DNA of 16,437 nt from an uncultured Bacteroides sp. (GCF_910578895.1 NZ_CAJTSC010000062.1:1-16437); one strand, 5' to 3'; shown: positions 1 through 6,607, counted from the stretch's first letter. Notes: generated by a model not told the origin, from the letters alone. A program made the numbers and translations.

Positions 1-850
1 ATTGTACAAATGTCATGACTGCGGCCGCCAGTTTGTTGGAGGCAAACGCCTTGATACGCAAGATATAATCAAAGACTATGTTGAAGGAAAGCAGACGTTG
101 GCACAACTTGCAGAAAAGTACGGTGTGAACAAGAGCACTATATGGCGCCGGATTGGTTGCATGCGCCATATCCGCGTCATCTCAAGGTACAAGGAGGTGG
201 TGATCAATATGGATACGACTTATTGGGGGCGCGGCTTTGGTCTGATGGTGATCAAGGATGCGTTCCGCAACAAGATTCTGTGGTACAAATTTGTCAGGAA
301 TGAGACTGCGGCCGGCTACCTCGAGGGTGTCGGATGGCTCCGGGACAACGGCTTCACGATCCATGGCATAGTCTGCGATGGCCTTGGCGGGCTGTTTTCC
401 GCTTTGGAAAAGTACCGTGTGCAGATGTGCCAGTTCCATCAGGCGATGATTGTGCGCCGTTACCTTACATCAAAGCCTGAACTGCCTGCGGCCATTGAAC
501 TTATGGACATCACCAACATGCTTGCACACACCGACAAAGAAAGCTTCATAGGAATGCTCGACGACTGGAGTGAAAGATGGATGCCGTTTATGGGGGAACG
601 CAGCATGGACCTACGCACCGGAAAGACTTCTTACACGCACAAGCGCCTCCGGAGTGCATACCTGAGCCTAAGGCGCAACATGCCGTGGCTGTGGACCCAT
701 TACGATTATCCCGAATTACATATACCCAACACGAACAACGCCTTGGAAGGCGTATTCACAGACATAAAGACAAAGTTAAGGGTGCATAGCGGTATCTCAA
801 AACAACGCAGGATTGCTATGATACAGGAACTTATCGCACGAAGATACTAA
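1..850 (+). CDS. IS256-like transposase with N-terminal zinc ribbon (5' end outside window)
   Basis: This is a DDE transposase of the IS256-like group whose variant form carries a zinc ribbon. The frame is open from the window edge; the first in-window codon that could start it is a TTG inside the zinc-ribbon region, so the true start lies to the left and the gene is partial. Counting from base 2: a Cys-x-x-Cys half zinc ribbon at residues 4-7 (YKCHDCGRQF); a helix-turn-helix at about 32-50 (LAQLAEKYGVNKSTIWRRI); candidate catalytic acids D71 (NMDTTYWG), D126 (VCDGLGG) and E249 (NALEG); and a CQFHQ motif at 143-147 between the second Asp and the Glu, as in IS256-type enzymes. The 3' end is intact and the reading frame undamaged, so the element may be active. 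Family assignment is from motif memory; the general call as transposase is firm. Confidence 0.85.
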   Translation, partial: LYKCHDCGRQFVGGKRLDTQDIIKDYVEGKQTLAQLAEKYGVNKSTIWRRIGCMRHIRVISRYKEVVINMDTTYWGRGFGLMVIKDAFRNKILWYKFVRNETAAGYLEGVGWLRDNGFTIHGIVCDGLGGLFSALEKYRVQMCQFHQAMIVRRYLTSKPELPAAIELMDITNMLAHTDKESFIGMLDDWSERWMPFMGERSMDLRTGKTSYTHKRLRSAYLSLRRNMPWLWTHYDYPELHIPNTNNALEGVFTDIKTKLRVHSGISKQRRIAMIQELIARRY

Positions 851-942
851 TTTCTTCAACTATCAGTAGCCTGCTTTTTGCATATTAGGACTTTTTCCAG
901 TGTTTTCAGCCTACTTTTTGCATATTAAGCCAAAATTTACCC
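851..942. mobile_element. Right end of the IS, with subterminal repeats
   Basis: This is the noncoding 3' tail between the transposase stop and a plausible IS boundary. Read inward on the minus strand it would begin GGGTAAATTTTGGC, which looks like a terminal inverted repeat, but the left end is outside the window and cannot be compared. No target duplication can be confirmed. The exact boundary near 942 is inferred. Confidence 0.4.
868..927. repeat. Two 20-bp direct repeats, 40-bp period, in the IS right end
   Basis: Copies at 868-887 and 908-927 share the sequence AGCCTrCTTTTTGCATATTA with a single G/A difference. Their start-to-start distance is exactly 40 bp, close to four helical turns. 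Their position just inside the presumed IS terminus suggests subterminal transposase binding sites; that role is inferred. Confidence 0.7.
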
Positions 943-960
943 ATAGTGCAACGGATTAAG

Positions 961-986
961 AAGCGGAAAAAAGAACGGTTCCGCTT
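961..986. repeat. 8-bp inverted repeat just outside the IS
   Basis: AAGCGGAA at 961-968 and TTCCGCTT at 979-986 are perfectly complementary with a 10-nt loop. No T-run follows on either strand, so it is not a standard terminator. It lies in the leader of the small-gene cluster, 38 nt before the GTG mini-ORF, and could shape that 5' UTR. Confidence 0.4.
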
Positions 987-1023
987 TCCCGTTGCATTAC
1001 ATATTCTCAAATAGGAGGATACA

Positions 1024-1074
1024 GTGAAACCATTAAGCTATCACACGGGGGGGGGCGGAACCGTATATGAATAA
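1024..1074 (+). CDS. GTG-started mini-ORF containing a G9 tract (possible leader or out-of-phase 5' end)
   Basis: A 16-codon reading frame starts with GTG and has a strong Shine-Dalgarno sequence (AGGAGG at 1014-1019) at ideal spacing, the best in the window. It encodes VKPLSYHTGGGGTVYE read from GTG, and its stop TAA (1072-1074) overlaps the ATG of the next small ORF (1067). The run of nine G at 1047-1055 lies inside it. With eight or eleven G this frame would run directly into the 48-residue ORF, giving a single protein of about 62 residues (for G8). Either this is a translationally coupled leader peptide, or it is the true 5' end of the next gene in a shifted phase, or the tract length is a sequencing error. 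Confidence 0.4.
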   Translation: MKPLSYHTGGGGTVYE

Positions 1075-1213
1075 GCTACTGGCAAAATCAATCACCAGTA
1101 GCTTTATGGTCGGAATATTACTATTCCTCCTATTCAATAAAATATGTAACGCACTGCAAATTATGGAAAAAATATACGAAACAGCGAAAATAATTCATGC
1201 AATGTTTGTATAA
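1067..1213 (+). CDS. Small hydrophobic protein, 48 aa, unknown function
   Basis: I do not recognise this protein. ATG to TAA gives 48 residues. Residues about 12-26 (SFMVGILLFLLFNKI) form one likely membrane segment, followed by a short amphipathic tail (LQIMEKIYETAKII), which fits a small single-pass membrane peptide such as those found in phages and conjugative elements. It lacks a good Shine-Dalgarno sequence of its own; its ATG lies inside the end of the upstream GTG frame, so translation may depend on coupling, or on a G-tract length that fuses the two frames. A 10-bp perfect inverted repeat occupies codons 3 to 13. Coding status is inferred from the hydrophobic pattern and clean frame, not from homology. 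Confidence 0.45.
   Translation: MNKLLAKSITSSFMVGILLFLLFNKICNALQIMEKIYETAKIIHAMFV
1073..1104 (+). repeat. 10-bp perfect hairpin right after the start codon of the small ORF
   Basis: AAGCTACTGG (1073-1082) and CCAGTAGCTT (1095-1104) pair perfectly around a 12-nt loop. It begins two codons after the ATG at 1067, where mRNA structure affects initiation most. No U-run follows, so termination is unlikely. A translational control role is inference. Confidence 0.5.
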
Positions 1214-1263
1214 TAACCAAAGGATTATTACATTTGCAATGTCAAATAACAAAAGTAATCAAC

Positions 1264-1446
1264 ATGAGTAACGAACAAATTAAAAAGGATTTACTTATAC
1301 AGAGAGCATTCCTCAAAAAAGAACTGGACCAACTAAGATTTATCGCCGAAGTTACCGGAACAAACCAAGAAAAAGAGATTGACAAAAGGTTAGACCGGTT
1401 ACTAACAATCGACAAAATCTTAAAAGAGTTAGAAAAAAAGAAGTAA
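1264..1446 (+). CDS. Small charged coiled-coil protein, 60 aa, unknown function
   Basis: I do not recognise this protein. I chose the ATG at 1264 (MSNEQIKKDLLIQ) over a TTG ten codons upstream that adds an atypical Cys-containing lead. The protein is almost entirely predicted helix, rich in Lys, Glu and Leu. Heptad-like spacing from about residue 14 (FLKKELDQLRF) to the end (LLTIDKILKELEKKK) suggests a coiled coil. There is no signal peptide or membrane segment. It sits 50 nt after the 48-residue ORF and 42 nt before the DUF5053-like gene, all on the same strand, so the three probably form one accessory transcription unit left by a mobile element. Upstream sequence is A-rich with no Shine-Dalgarno, which is normal for Bacteroidota. 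Confidence 0.6.
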   Translation: MSNEQIKKDLLIQRAFLKKELDQLRFIAEVTGTNQEKEIDKRLDRLLTIDKILKELEKKK

Positions 1447-1454
1447 AACAAAGC

Positions 1455-1472
1455 CCCTCTCTCCGGAGAGGG
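1455..1472 (+). repeat. GC-rich hairpin in the gap before the DUF5053-like gene
   Basis: CCCTCTC (1455-1461) pairs with GAGAGGG (1466-1472) around a 4-nt loop. It sits between two small genes, 17 nt before the next start codon. It lacks a U-run, so it is more likely an mRNA processing or stability element than a terminator. Confidence 0.4.
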
Positions 1473-1488
1473 CACTAAAAATAAATAT

Positions 1489-1893
1489 ATGGCACTGAAA
1501 GATGAATTACTAGCATTAAAGCCACTACTTGGTACAGACTCTCCAGAGTTCTATACCAAAATGACAGAAATAGCAGCCAAGTACAATTCGGAAGAAGACA
1601 AGAAAGCTATTGCCAACTTTGTATCAGAGCGCTTACAGAACATTGATAAGAAACTGGATATTGTAGAAGAGAACGCAATCAAACTACAGCTGCAAGAAGT
1701 GGCCGAAATAGTATCTCTAAGCTATCTTGCGAAAAAATACTTTAATAAAAGTAAGTCATGGCTATATCAGAGATTAAATGGTAATCTGGTAAACGGGAAA
1801 CCGGCACGCTTCACACAAGAAGAATTACAGACATTCAACGATGCCCTGCAGGACATTTCTAAAAAAATAGGCTCACTTAGTATCTCATATTGA
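1489..1893 (+). CDS. DUF5053-like protein, 134 aa
   Basis: This matches from memory the DUF5053 family of Bacteroides and their prophages or integrated elements, whose function is unknown. The hallmark is the C-terminal half: VSLSYLAKKYFNKSKSWLYQ followed by RLNGNLVNGKPARFTQEELQ, residues about 77-115. It reads like a small helix-turn-helix-type DNA-binding module (a KSKSWLYQRLNG recognition-helix-like segment). The N-terminal half (1-70) is helical and charged. The 134-residue length is normal for the family as I recall it. The leader is A-rich (TAAAAATAAATAT before ATG) with no Shine-Dalgarno. The gene is followed 19 nt later by a strong terminator, so it is the last gene of the cluster. 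DNA binding is inference from the motif shape. Confidence 0.75.
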   Translation: MALKDELLALKPLLGTDSPEFYTKMTEIAAKYNSEEDKKAIANFVSERLQNIDKKLDIVEENAIKLQLQEVAEIVSLSYLAKKYFNKSKSWLYQRLNGNLVNGKPARFTQEELQTFNDALQDISKKIGSLSISY

Positions 1894-1912
1894 TACTCTG
1901 TTATTTGACACC

Positions 1913-1945
1913 ATCCCCGTAGTTGAGCCGCTACGGGGATTTTTA
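1913..1945 (+). terminator. Rho-independent terminator after the DUF5053-like gene
   Basis: ATCCCCGTAG (1913-1922) pairs perfectly with CTACGGGGAT (1931-1940) around an 8-nt loop, followed by a T-run at 1940-1944. It ends the plus-strand small-gene cluster and separates it from the convergent minus-strand gene whose stop is at 1948. Confidence 0.85.
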
Positions 1946-1947
1946 TA

Positions 1948-2238
1948 TCAATTACCCATCATCAATTCCCAATTATCCATAATAGTCATATCCCAGCGCG
2001 GTACATCAAATTCATTATTGACCGATACCCCATATACAGAAAGACTCTTGCCGGCATTGTCAAACTCAATCAAAGCCGTTTCCTCTCCTTTCCGGATACG
2101 AAGATTCATAAAGTCTGTCATTTGTTCCCAATCGGTAGGACTGATGAATAATGATTCTATGAGACGCCCTTTCACGGGTGCGCCAATGGCGGTATCCTTA
2201 ATGCGTTCCAAATATAATAAAGCCTCTTTGTAAGTCAT
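1948..2238 (-). CDS. Conserved-looking hypothetical protein, 96 aa
   Basis: I do not recognise this protein. I chose the ATG at 2238 (MTYKEALLYLERIKD); the frame is open to a TTG at 2253, but that extension overlaps a promoter -7 box. The protein is soluble and acidic, with a helical N-terminus (about 1-40, ending in a PTDWEQM segment) and a strand-rich C-terminal half (RKGEETALIEFDNAGKSLSV). It has no signal peptide or membrane segment. The last residues (MTIMDNWELMMGN) come from DNA resembling the AATT-rich low-complexity spacer common in Bacteroides, so the original C-terminus may have been replaced by spacer read-through. It is a single gene, convergent with the DUF5053-like gene. Confidence 0.65.
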   Translation of the reverse strand: MTYKEALLYLERIKDTAIGAPVKGRLIESLFISPTDWEQMTDFMNLRIRKGEETALIEFDNAGKSLSVYGVSVNNEFDVPRWDMTIMDNWELMMGN

Positions 2239-2242
2239 GGGG

Positions 2243-2250
2243 CAAAGATA
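2243..2250 (-). promoter_or_regulatory. Bacteroidota -7 box (TATCTTTG) for the 96-aa gene
   Basis: On the minus strand TATCTTTG is an exact match to the TAnnTTTG -7 consensus and lies only 4 nt before the ATG at 2238. I see no good TTTG -33 box at the expected distance. If it is used, the transcript would start at or next to the ATG and be leaderless. Confidence 0.45.
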
Positions 2251-2274
2251 CAAAAATACAGGAAAAGGAGCAGC

Positions 2275-2518
2275 TTATTCAGCCGCCCCTTCTACAAATT
2301 CTTTCAACCGATACAATCAGATAATAGCCGGATTATAAAACTCATCCCAATAGTATTGTTTAATATCGTTGATATTTGACCAAACATACAGATATGTATC
2401 GTAGATGTGCTCAGACTTAGATAGTATTATTTCTTTTCGATAACTGTATCGTTTTCATTCAGTACATGATTGCCTGTACATAGACTTCGCTAAACTGGTA
2501 TTCTTTTTCTTCTACCAT
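2275..2518 (-). pseudogene. Probable decayed gene at the end of the gnd-zwf-pgl operon
   Basis: The minus strand opens with ATG at 2518 (MVEEKEYQFSEVYVQAIMY) and stops at a TGA. A different frame then gives natural-looking protein, KRYSYRKEIILSKSEHIYDT and onward (YLYVWSNINDIKQYYWDEFY), interrupted by a TGA at 2317-2319. The same frame continues as LYRLKEFVEGAAE to a TAA at 2275-2277. One small frameshift plus one nonsense change would restore a single protein of about 80 residues. The ATG lies 15 nt after the pgl stop, as expected of a fourth operon gene. I do not recognise the product. The alternative is that this is ordinary noncoding spacer; composition of the translated pieces argues against that, but not strongly. 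Confidence 0.4.
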
Positions 2519-2533
2519 AACAATTTAATCCAT

Positions 2534-3259
2534 TCAGAAACAAAGACAAGAATCATCACTGAAACAATCTATATCAGTAAAAATATCCACATCTTCAGCA
2601 TGATGCGCCACGTAAGCCGCCGGACCTGTATCGCCTGATTTCAGAATGTCATAGACAACATTCGCCTTGTTTTTACCGGTAATCAGAAATACAATCTTCT
2701 TGGCGTTGAAAAGCAGGCATCCTGTCATGGCAATACGCGGCTGCCCGTTATAGGGATTCAGACTCTCCTCATACGGATGCAAGGAAGCGAGCAGATGCTC
2801 CTGACCGGGGAAAATGGAAGAAGTATGCCCGTCGTCACCCGCCCCCAACAGCACGATATCAAATACCGGGAAGCCACGGTGCAAAGGAAGGGTGCTGAAA
2901 ACCAATTCCGAATAGCGTTTCGCCTCTTGCGCCGGATAACGGCAGGCGCCCTGAATAGGGAATACAAACTCATTAGGGATGCCTACCTCCCGCAACAGTA
3001 ACCGCGACATAGTACCGTAATTACTGTCCGAATCGTTAATGGGCACACAACGTTCGTCCACCCAGAAAATCCGCATCCGCATCCAGGGAGTCTCCTCCCT
3101 GAACTCATGCGCCCAAATATCGAACATAAGAGAAGGTGTTGTCCCCCCACTGAAAGCTAAATAAAAGATTCGTTCCGGTTCCCGGTCCATCTGTTCGATT
3201 ATGTACCGGATAAGGGCACGTGAAGTAGAAGTAGCAGTAGGATATATGTAACTTTTCAT
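2534..3259 (-). CDS. pgl: 6-phosphogluconolactonase
   Basis: Hydrolyses 6-phosphoglucono-delta-lactone to 6-phosphogluconate, the second step of the oxidative pentose phosphate pathway, in the cytosol. It belongs to the SOL/DevB branch of the NagB-like fold: FSGGTTPSLMFDIW near residue 36, the FWVDERCVPINDSDSNYGTM block around 70-90, DIVLLGAGDDGHTSSIFPGQ around 135-155 and an ITGKNKANVVYD segment near 200. I chose the ATG at 3259 (MKSYIYPTAT), which overlaps the zwf stop as ATGA; the start three codons further upstream is less likely. That gives 241 residues, normal for the family. The tight overlap shows translational coupling to zwf. It is the last intact gene of the minus-strand gnd-zwf-pgl operon. 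Confidence 0.93.
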   Translation of the reverse strand: MKSYIYPTATSTSRALIRYIIEQMDREPERIFYLAFSGGTTPSLMFDIWAHEFREETPWMRMRIFWVDERCVPINDSDSNYGTMSRLLLREVGIPNEFVFPIQGACRYPAQEAKRYSELVFSTLPLHRGFPVFDIVLLGAGDDGHTSSIFPGQEHLLASLHPYEESLNPYNGQPRIAMTGCLLFNAKKIVFLITGKNKANVVYDILKSGDTGPAAYVAHHAEDVDIFTDIDCFSDDSCLCF

Positions 3260-4752
3260 AATTCGCAATATTCATCAGTATTCGTCAGATTCTTACACGG
3301 GTTAGTCCATTCGGCTCCATGTTCGTGCATCATTGCTTCGCTTTCCAAAGGTCCCCAAGTTCCCACCGGATAACCGTAAAGTGGTGCATCGGGATGTTCC
3401 TGCCAGAAATTCAATACGGTATCGAAAAAACGCCATGACGCATCCACGGCATCGCTACGTGTAAAGAGAGTCTGGTCTCCCTGTATGCAGTCCTCTATCA
3501 GACGGGCATAAGCATCTCCGGTAGGCAGACCGCCTAAATCGGAATAGCTGAAGTCCATCATCACCTGTTTCACATCAAAACCCGATCCCGGCACCTTCAT
3601 CCCGAATTTCAATACAATCCCCTCATTAGGCTGCAAACGCAGAATCAGTTTGTTGGCACGTGGACAGCGCCCACCCTCGCACCGGAACATCTGGTGAGGA
3701 GTCTCACGAAAATGCACTACGATTTCGGTTACTTTGGTCGGCATCTGTTTCCCTGTACGGATATAGAAAGGAACACCACTCCAACGCCAGTTGTCAATAC
3801 CTATTTTCATAGCAATGTACGTTTCGGTGCGCGAGTCGGGAGCTACGTTTTTCTCTTCGCGATATCCGGGTTTAACGGCAGATGCGGTATATTGTCCGCG
3901 AACAATATGCTCGTTCAGATCTTCCTCGATCAGGGGAGAAAGAGACTCATACACTTTTACCACCTCGTTGCGAAAGTTGTCGGCATTGAAAACAGCCGGC
4001 GGTTCCATCGCGGTGAGCGCCACCAACTGAATAAGATGATTCTGTACCATATCACGCAATGCGCCAATTCCTTCGTAGAAACCGCCCCGCTGCCCGATTC
4101 CTAAATTCTCCACTGCGGTAATTTCCACATAGTCGATATAATTACGGTTCCAAAGCGGTTCGAAGATACCGTTGGCAAAGCGGAAAGCAAGAATATTCTG
4201 CGCAGTTTCCTTCCCCAAGAAATGGTCTATGCGGTAAATCTGATGCTCCTTGAACACTGAAGCATATATACGGTTCAGTTCACGGGCGGACTCCAGGTTG
4301 TAACCGAAAGGCTTCTCCACAATAATACGCGTATGAGGACGGTTCAGGCGGGCTGTTTTCAGATGAAGGGGAATCACCCCGTACAAGGAAGGCGGAGTGG
4401 CGAGATAGTACAGCATGCCGTCCGGTTGCTCTTCGCCCGTCAGTTCCCGAAGACGGATATCCAACTTACCATAATCGGCAGCTTCGGCAGGATTAAGCGC
4501 GAGATAGTGCAGATGGCTGCAAAAGTCATCCATATATTCGTGTTCAGGTTCTTCCGGAGCAACAAAACGTTCCAACTCCGTTCGGATATAAACGCGGTAG
4601 GTATCGTCCTCGTATCCGGTACGTCCGATACCTAAAACAACAAAATCTTCCGGCAGACGGTTATCCTTATATAAGGCATATAACGCCGGCATCAACTTGC
4701 GCTTCGTCAGGTCGCCCGAAGCGCCAAAAATTATCATTACAAATCTACTCAT
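3256..4752 (-). CDS. zwf: Glucose-6-phosphate 1-dehydrogenase
   Basis: Oxidises glucose 6-phosphate to 6-phosphogluconolactone and reduces NADP+, the entry step of the oxidative pentose phosphate pathway. The Rossmann dinucleotide-binding motif GASGDLTKRKL is at residues 10-20, EKPFG at 146-150, and the signature RIDHFLGKE at 174-182 holds the substrate-binding Asp-His and Lys. NAD(P)-binding and C-terminal G6PD domains are both complete; 498 residues is the usual size. The ATG at 4752 follows gnd by 49 nt and the TGA overlaps the pgl ATG, so the three enzymes are co-transcribed in the order gnd-zwf-pgl. I see no promoter of its own in the short gnd-zwf gap. Confidence 0.97.
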   Translation of the reverse strand: MSRFVMIIFGASGDLTKRKLMPALYALYKDNRLPEDFVVLGIGRTGYEDDTYRVYIRTELERFVAPEEPEHEYMDDFCSHLHYLALNPAEAADYGKLDIRLRELTGEEQPDGMLYYLATPPSLYGVIPLHLKTARLNRPHTRIIVEKPFGYNLESARELNRIYASVFKEHQIYRIDHFLGKETAQNILAFRFANGIFEPLWNRNYIDYVEITAVENLGIGQRGGFYEGIGALRDMVQNHLIQLVALTAMEPPAVFNADNFRNEVVKVYESLSPLIEEDLNEHIVRGQYTASAVKPGYREEKNVAPDSRTETYIAMKIGIDNWRWSGVPFYIRTGKQMPTKVTEIVVHFRETPHQMFRCEGGRCPRANKLILRLQPNEGIVLKFGMKVPGSGFDVKQVMMDFSYSDLGGLPTGDAYARLIEDCIQGDQTLFTRSDAVDASWRFFDTVLNFWQEHPDAPLYGYPVGTWGPLESEAMMHEHGAEWTNPCKNLTNTDEYCEL

Positions 4753-4801
4753 TGTTTATATTTGTTTGAGGGCATCTCAATAATCATTATAAAAGAAGGA
4801 C

Positions 4802-6277
4802 CTACACGTTGTAGGTTCCCGATTTCGTGTCTCCGCCATGTCCTGTCCAATTTTCGTGGAAGAATTGTCCGCGTAGCCCATCTACCCGCTCAAAGGTGTG
4901 CGCTCCGAAGTAGTCACGCTGTGCCTGAATCATGTTTGCCGGCAATTTGGCTGAAACAAGCGAATAAAAATAATTCAATGCCGATGAGAAAGCGGGCACC
5001 GGAAGCTCCTCTTTGGCAGCCTGCGCCACCAGATGTTTCCAACTGGGGAGCAACTGTTTCATCTCATTGCTGAAATATGGAGTAAGAAGAAGATGCTGCG
5101 GCTTTTCTTTCTGCTCGAAGGCAACGGCTATATCATTCAGGAAAATGCTGCGGATGATGCAACCGCCACGCCACATACGGGCTATGGAAGCCAGGTCAAG
5201 ATTCCACCCGAAACTATCCGAAGCGCGTTGCAGCACGGCAAACCCTTGCGCATAAGACACCAGTTTGGACGCATACAAAGCCGAATAAATGTCTTTCACC
5301 ATTTCGAGTTTGTTGTATACCACATCCGTACGTTGACAGACAAAATGCCTGGCAGCCGATTCTCTCATACCTTTCTGCGCCGACAAGCTACGCTCAAAAA
5401 CCGCCGTAGCAATCAGCCCCAACGGCATGCCAAGTTCCATTGCATTGACCACCGACCATTTGCCTGTCCCTTTTTGCCCGGCAGTGTCCAAAATTTTATC
5501 TATCAGGTAACCGCCCGACTTATCCTTATGTTGCAATATGCGCGCGGTAATCTCAATGAGATAACTGCGCAACTTCCCTTCGTTCCAGTGGGAAAAAACA
5601 GAAGCCATTTCTTCATTAGTCAACTTCAGCAGATTTTTCATCACCCAGTATGCTTCCGATATAAGTTGCATATCGCCATATTCAATGCCGTTATGAATCA
5701 TCTTGACAAAATGTCCCGAACCTGCCGGACCTACCCAACGGCAACACGGCGTGCCGTCGGACGCTTTGGCGGCAATACTTTCCAAGACCGGCTTTACTTC
5801 TTCCCAAGCGCTCACGGAACCTCCCGGCATAATGGAAGCACCATTCAATGCTCCCTCTTCGCCACCGGAAATGCCTGCACCCACAAAACGGAATCCTTTC
5901 CCTTCGGCAAGTGCCACACGGCGGTTAGTATCTTCATAATTGGAATTACCGCCGTCTATCAATATATCTCCCGGTGACAATAGCGGGAAGAGTTGTTCCA
6001 TCAGTTCATCTACGGCGCTACCGGCACGAACCATCATCATTATTTTGCGCGGAGGGGCCACTGATCCAACAAAAGAAGCCATATCAGTATAGCCCTCAAT
6101 CCTTTTTCCATGCGCGCGCCCGGTTACAAAACGTTCCACCACGCCTTCTTCAATCCCCGGAACTGTACGGTTATACACTGAAACCTTCCAACCTTTGTCC
6201 GCCATGTTCAAGGCAAGATTTTCACCCATCACGGCAAGCCCTATCAATCCGATGTCTGTTTTATTTAAAATCTCCAT
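4802..6277 (-). CDS. gnd: 6-phosphogluconate dehydrogenase (decarboxylating)
   Basis: Converts 6-phosphogluconate to ribulose 5-phosphate and CO2 while reducing NADP+, the third oxidative pentose phosphate step. The N-terminal Rossmann motif GLAVMG is at residues 13-18 with YNRT at 35-38 (the Asn-Arg-Thr pattern usual for NADP use). The substrate loop GAGISGGEEGALNGASIMPG and the catalytic Lys/His region GHFVKMIHNGIEYGDMQ follow. The C-terminal tail contains the expected AHTFERVD and FHENWTG segments that reach into the partner subunit of the dimer. At 491 residues it is slightly longer than E. coli Gnd. It is the first gene of the operon. A 13-bp inverted repeat lies 24 nt upstream of its ATG and is the obvious candidate control site. 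Confidence 0.97.
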   Translation of the reverse strand: MEILNKTDIGLIGLAVMGENLALNMADKGWKVSVYNRTVPGIEEGVVERFVTGRAHGKRIEGYTDMASFVGSVAPPRKIMMMVRAGSAVDELMEQLFPLLSPGDILIDGGNSNYEDTNRRVALAEGKGFRFVGAGISGGEEGALNGASIMPGGSVSAWEEVKPVLESIAAKASDGTPCCRWVGPAGSGHFVKMIHNGIEYGDMQLISEAYWVMKNLLKLTNEEMASVFSHWNEGKLRSYLIEITARILQHKDKSGGYLIDKILDTAGQKGTGKWSVVNAMELGMPLGLIATAVFERSLSAQKGMRESAARHFVCQRTDVVYNKLEMVKDIYSALYASKLVSYAQGFAVLQRASDSFGWNLDLASIARMWRGGCIIRSIFLNDIAVAFEQKEKPQHLLLTPYFSNEMKQLLPSWKHLVAQAAKEELPVPAFSSALNYFYSLVSAKLPANMIQAQRDYFGAHTFERVDGLRGQFFHENWTGHGGDTKSGTYNV

Positions 6278-6300
6278 ATACTTGTAAAATTTATCTTTAT

Positions 6301-6338
6301 AGATACGAACAAAAAACCACCGCCATTTGTTCGTATCT
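6301..6338. promoter_or_regulatory. 13-bp perfect inverted repeat upstream of gnd
   Basis: AGATACGAACAAA (6301-6313) and TTTGTTCGTATCT (6326-6338) are perfectly complementary around a 12-nt centre. The near edge is 24 nt from the gnd ATG. No T-run follows on the minus strand, so it is not a simple terminator. It could be an operator for a dimeric repressor or a hairpin in the gnd 5' UTR; the sequence alone cannot decide. Confidence 0.65.
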
Positions 6339-6607
6339 GTTTTGAAATAAAGCAGACGGAAACAACTAATTTATGTCATAAGTATCTGTCAGTCGGAACG
6401 TAACGCGAAAGTTCTTCTTTCGCAAAAAGAAAAATCAGGACCTATCAAGTCTTAGGAAACAAAAGGGAAGTTATAGAGATACGAAAGATTTCAAACAGGA
6501 AAAAAAGCGGTATGCCTTGTAGTAGACAAAACATCTTCAAAAAGAACATCTTAAATTGGACGAAATTTAAAACAGGTCCTTAACCCTAAAATCATTTACT
6601 GCATAGT

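Noticed and set aside
1234..1263. TTG start adding ten residues to the coiled-coil protein
   Set aside because: The lead (MQCQITKVIN) has no supporting ribosome site, and the ATG at 1264 begins the charged helical protein cleanly.
5033..5977. Plus-strand open frame of 314 codons antisense to gnd
   Set aside because: It overlaps a gene with all family motifs, and its translation has no recognisable domain.
6405..6423. GCGAAAG/CTTTCGC hairpin as a terminator
   Set aside because: No U-run follows on either strand, and no gene ends nearby; kept only as a structure in the spacer.
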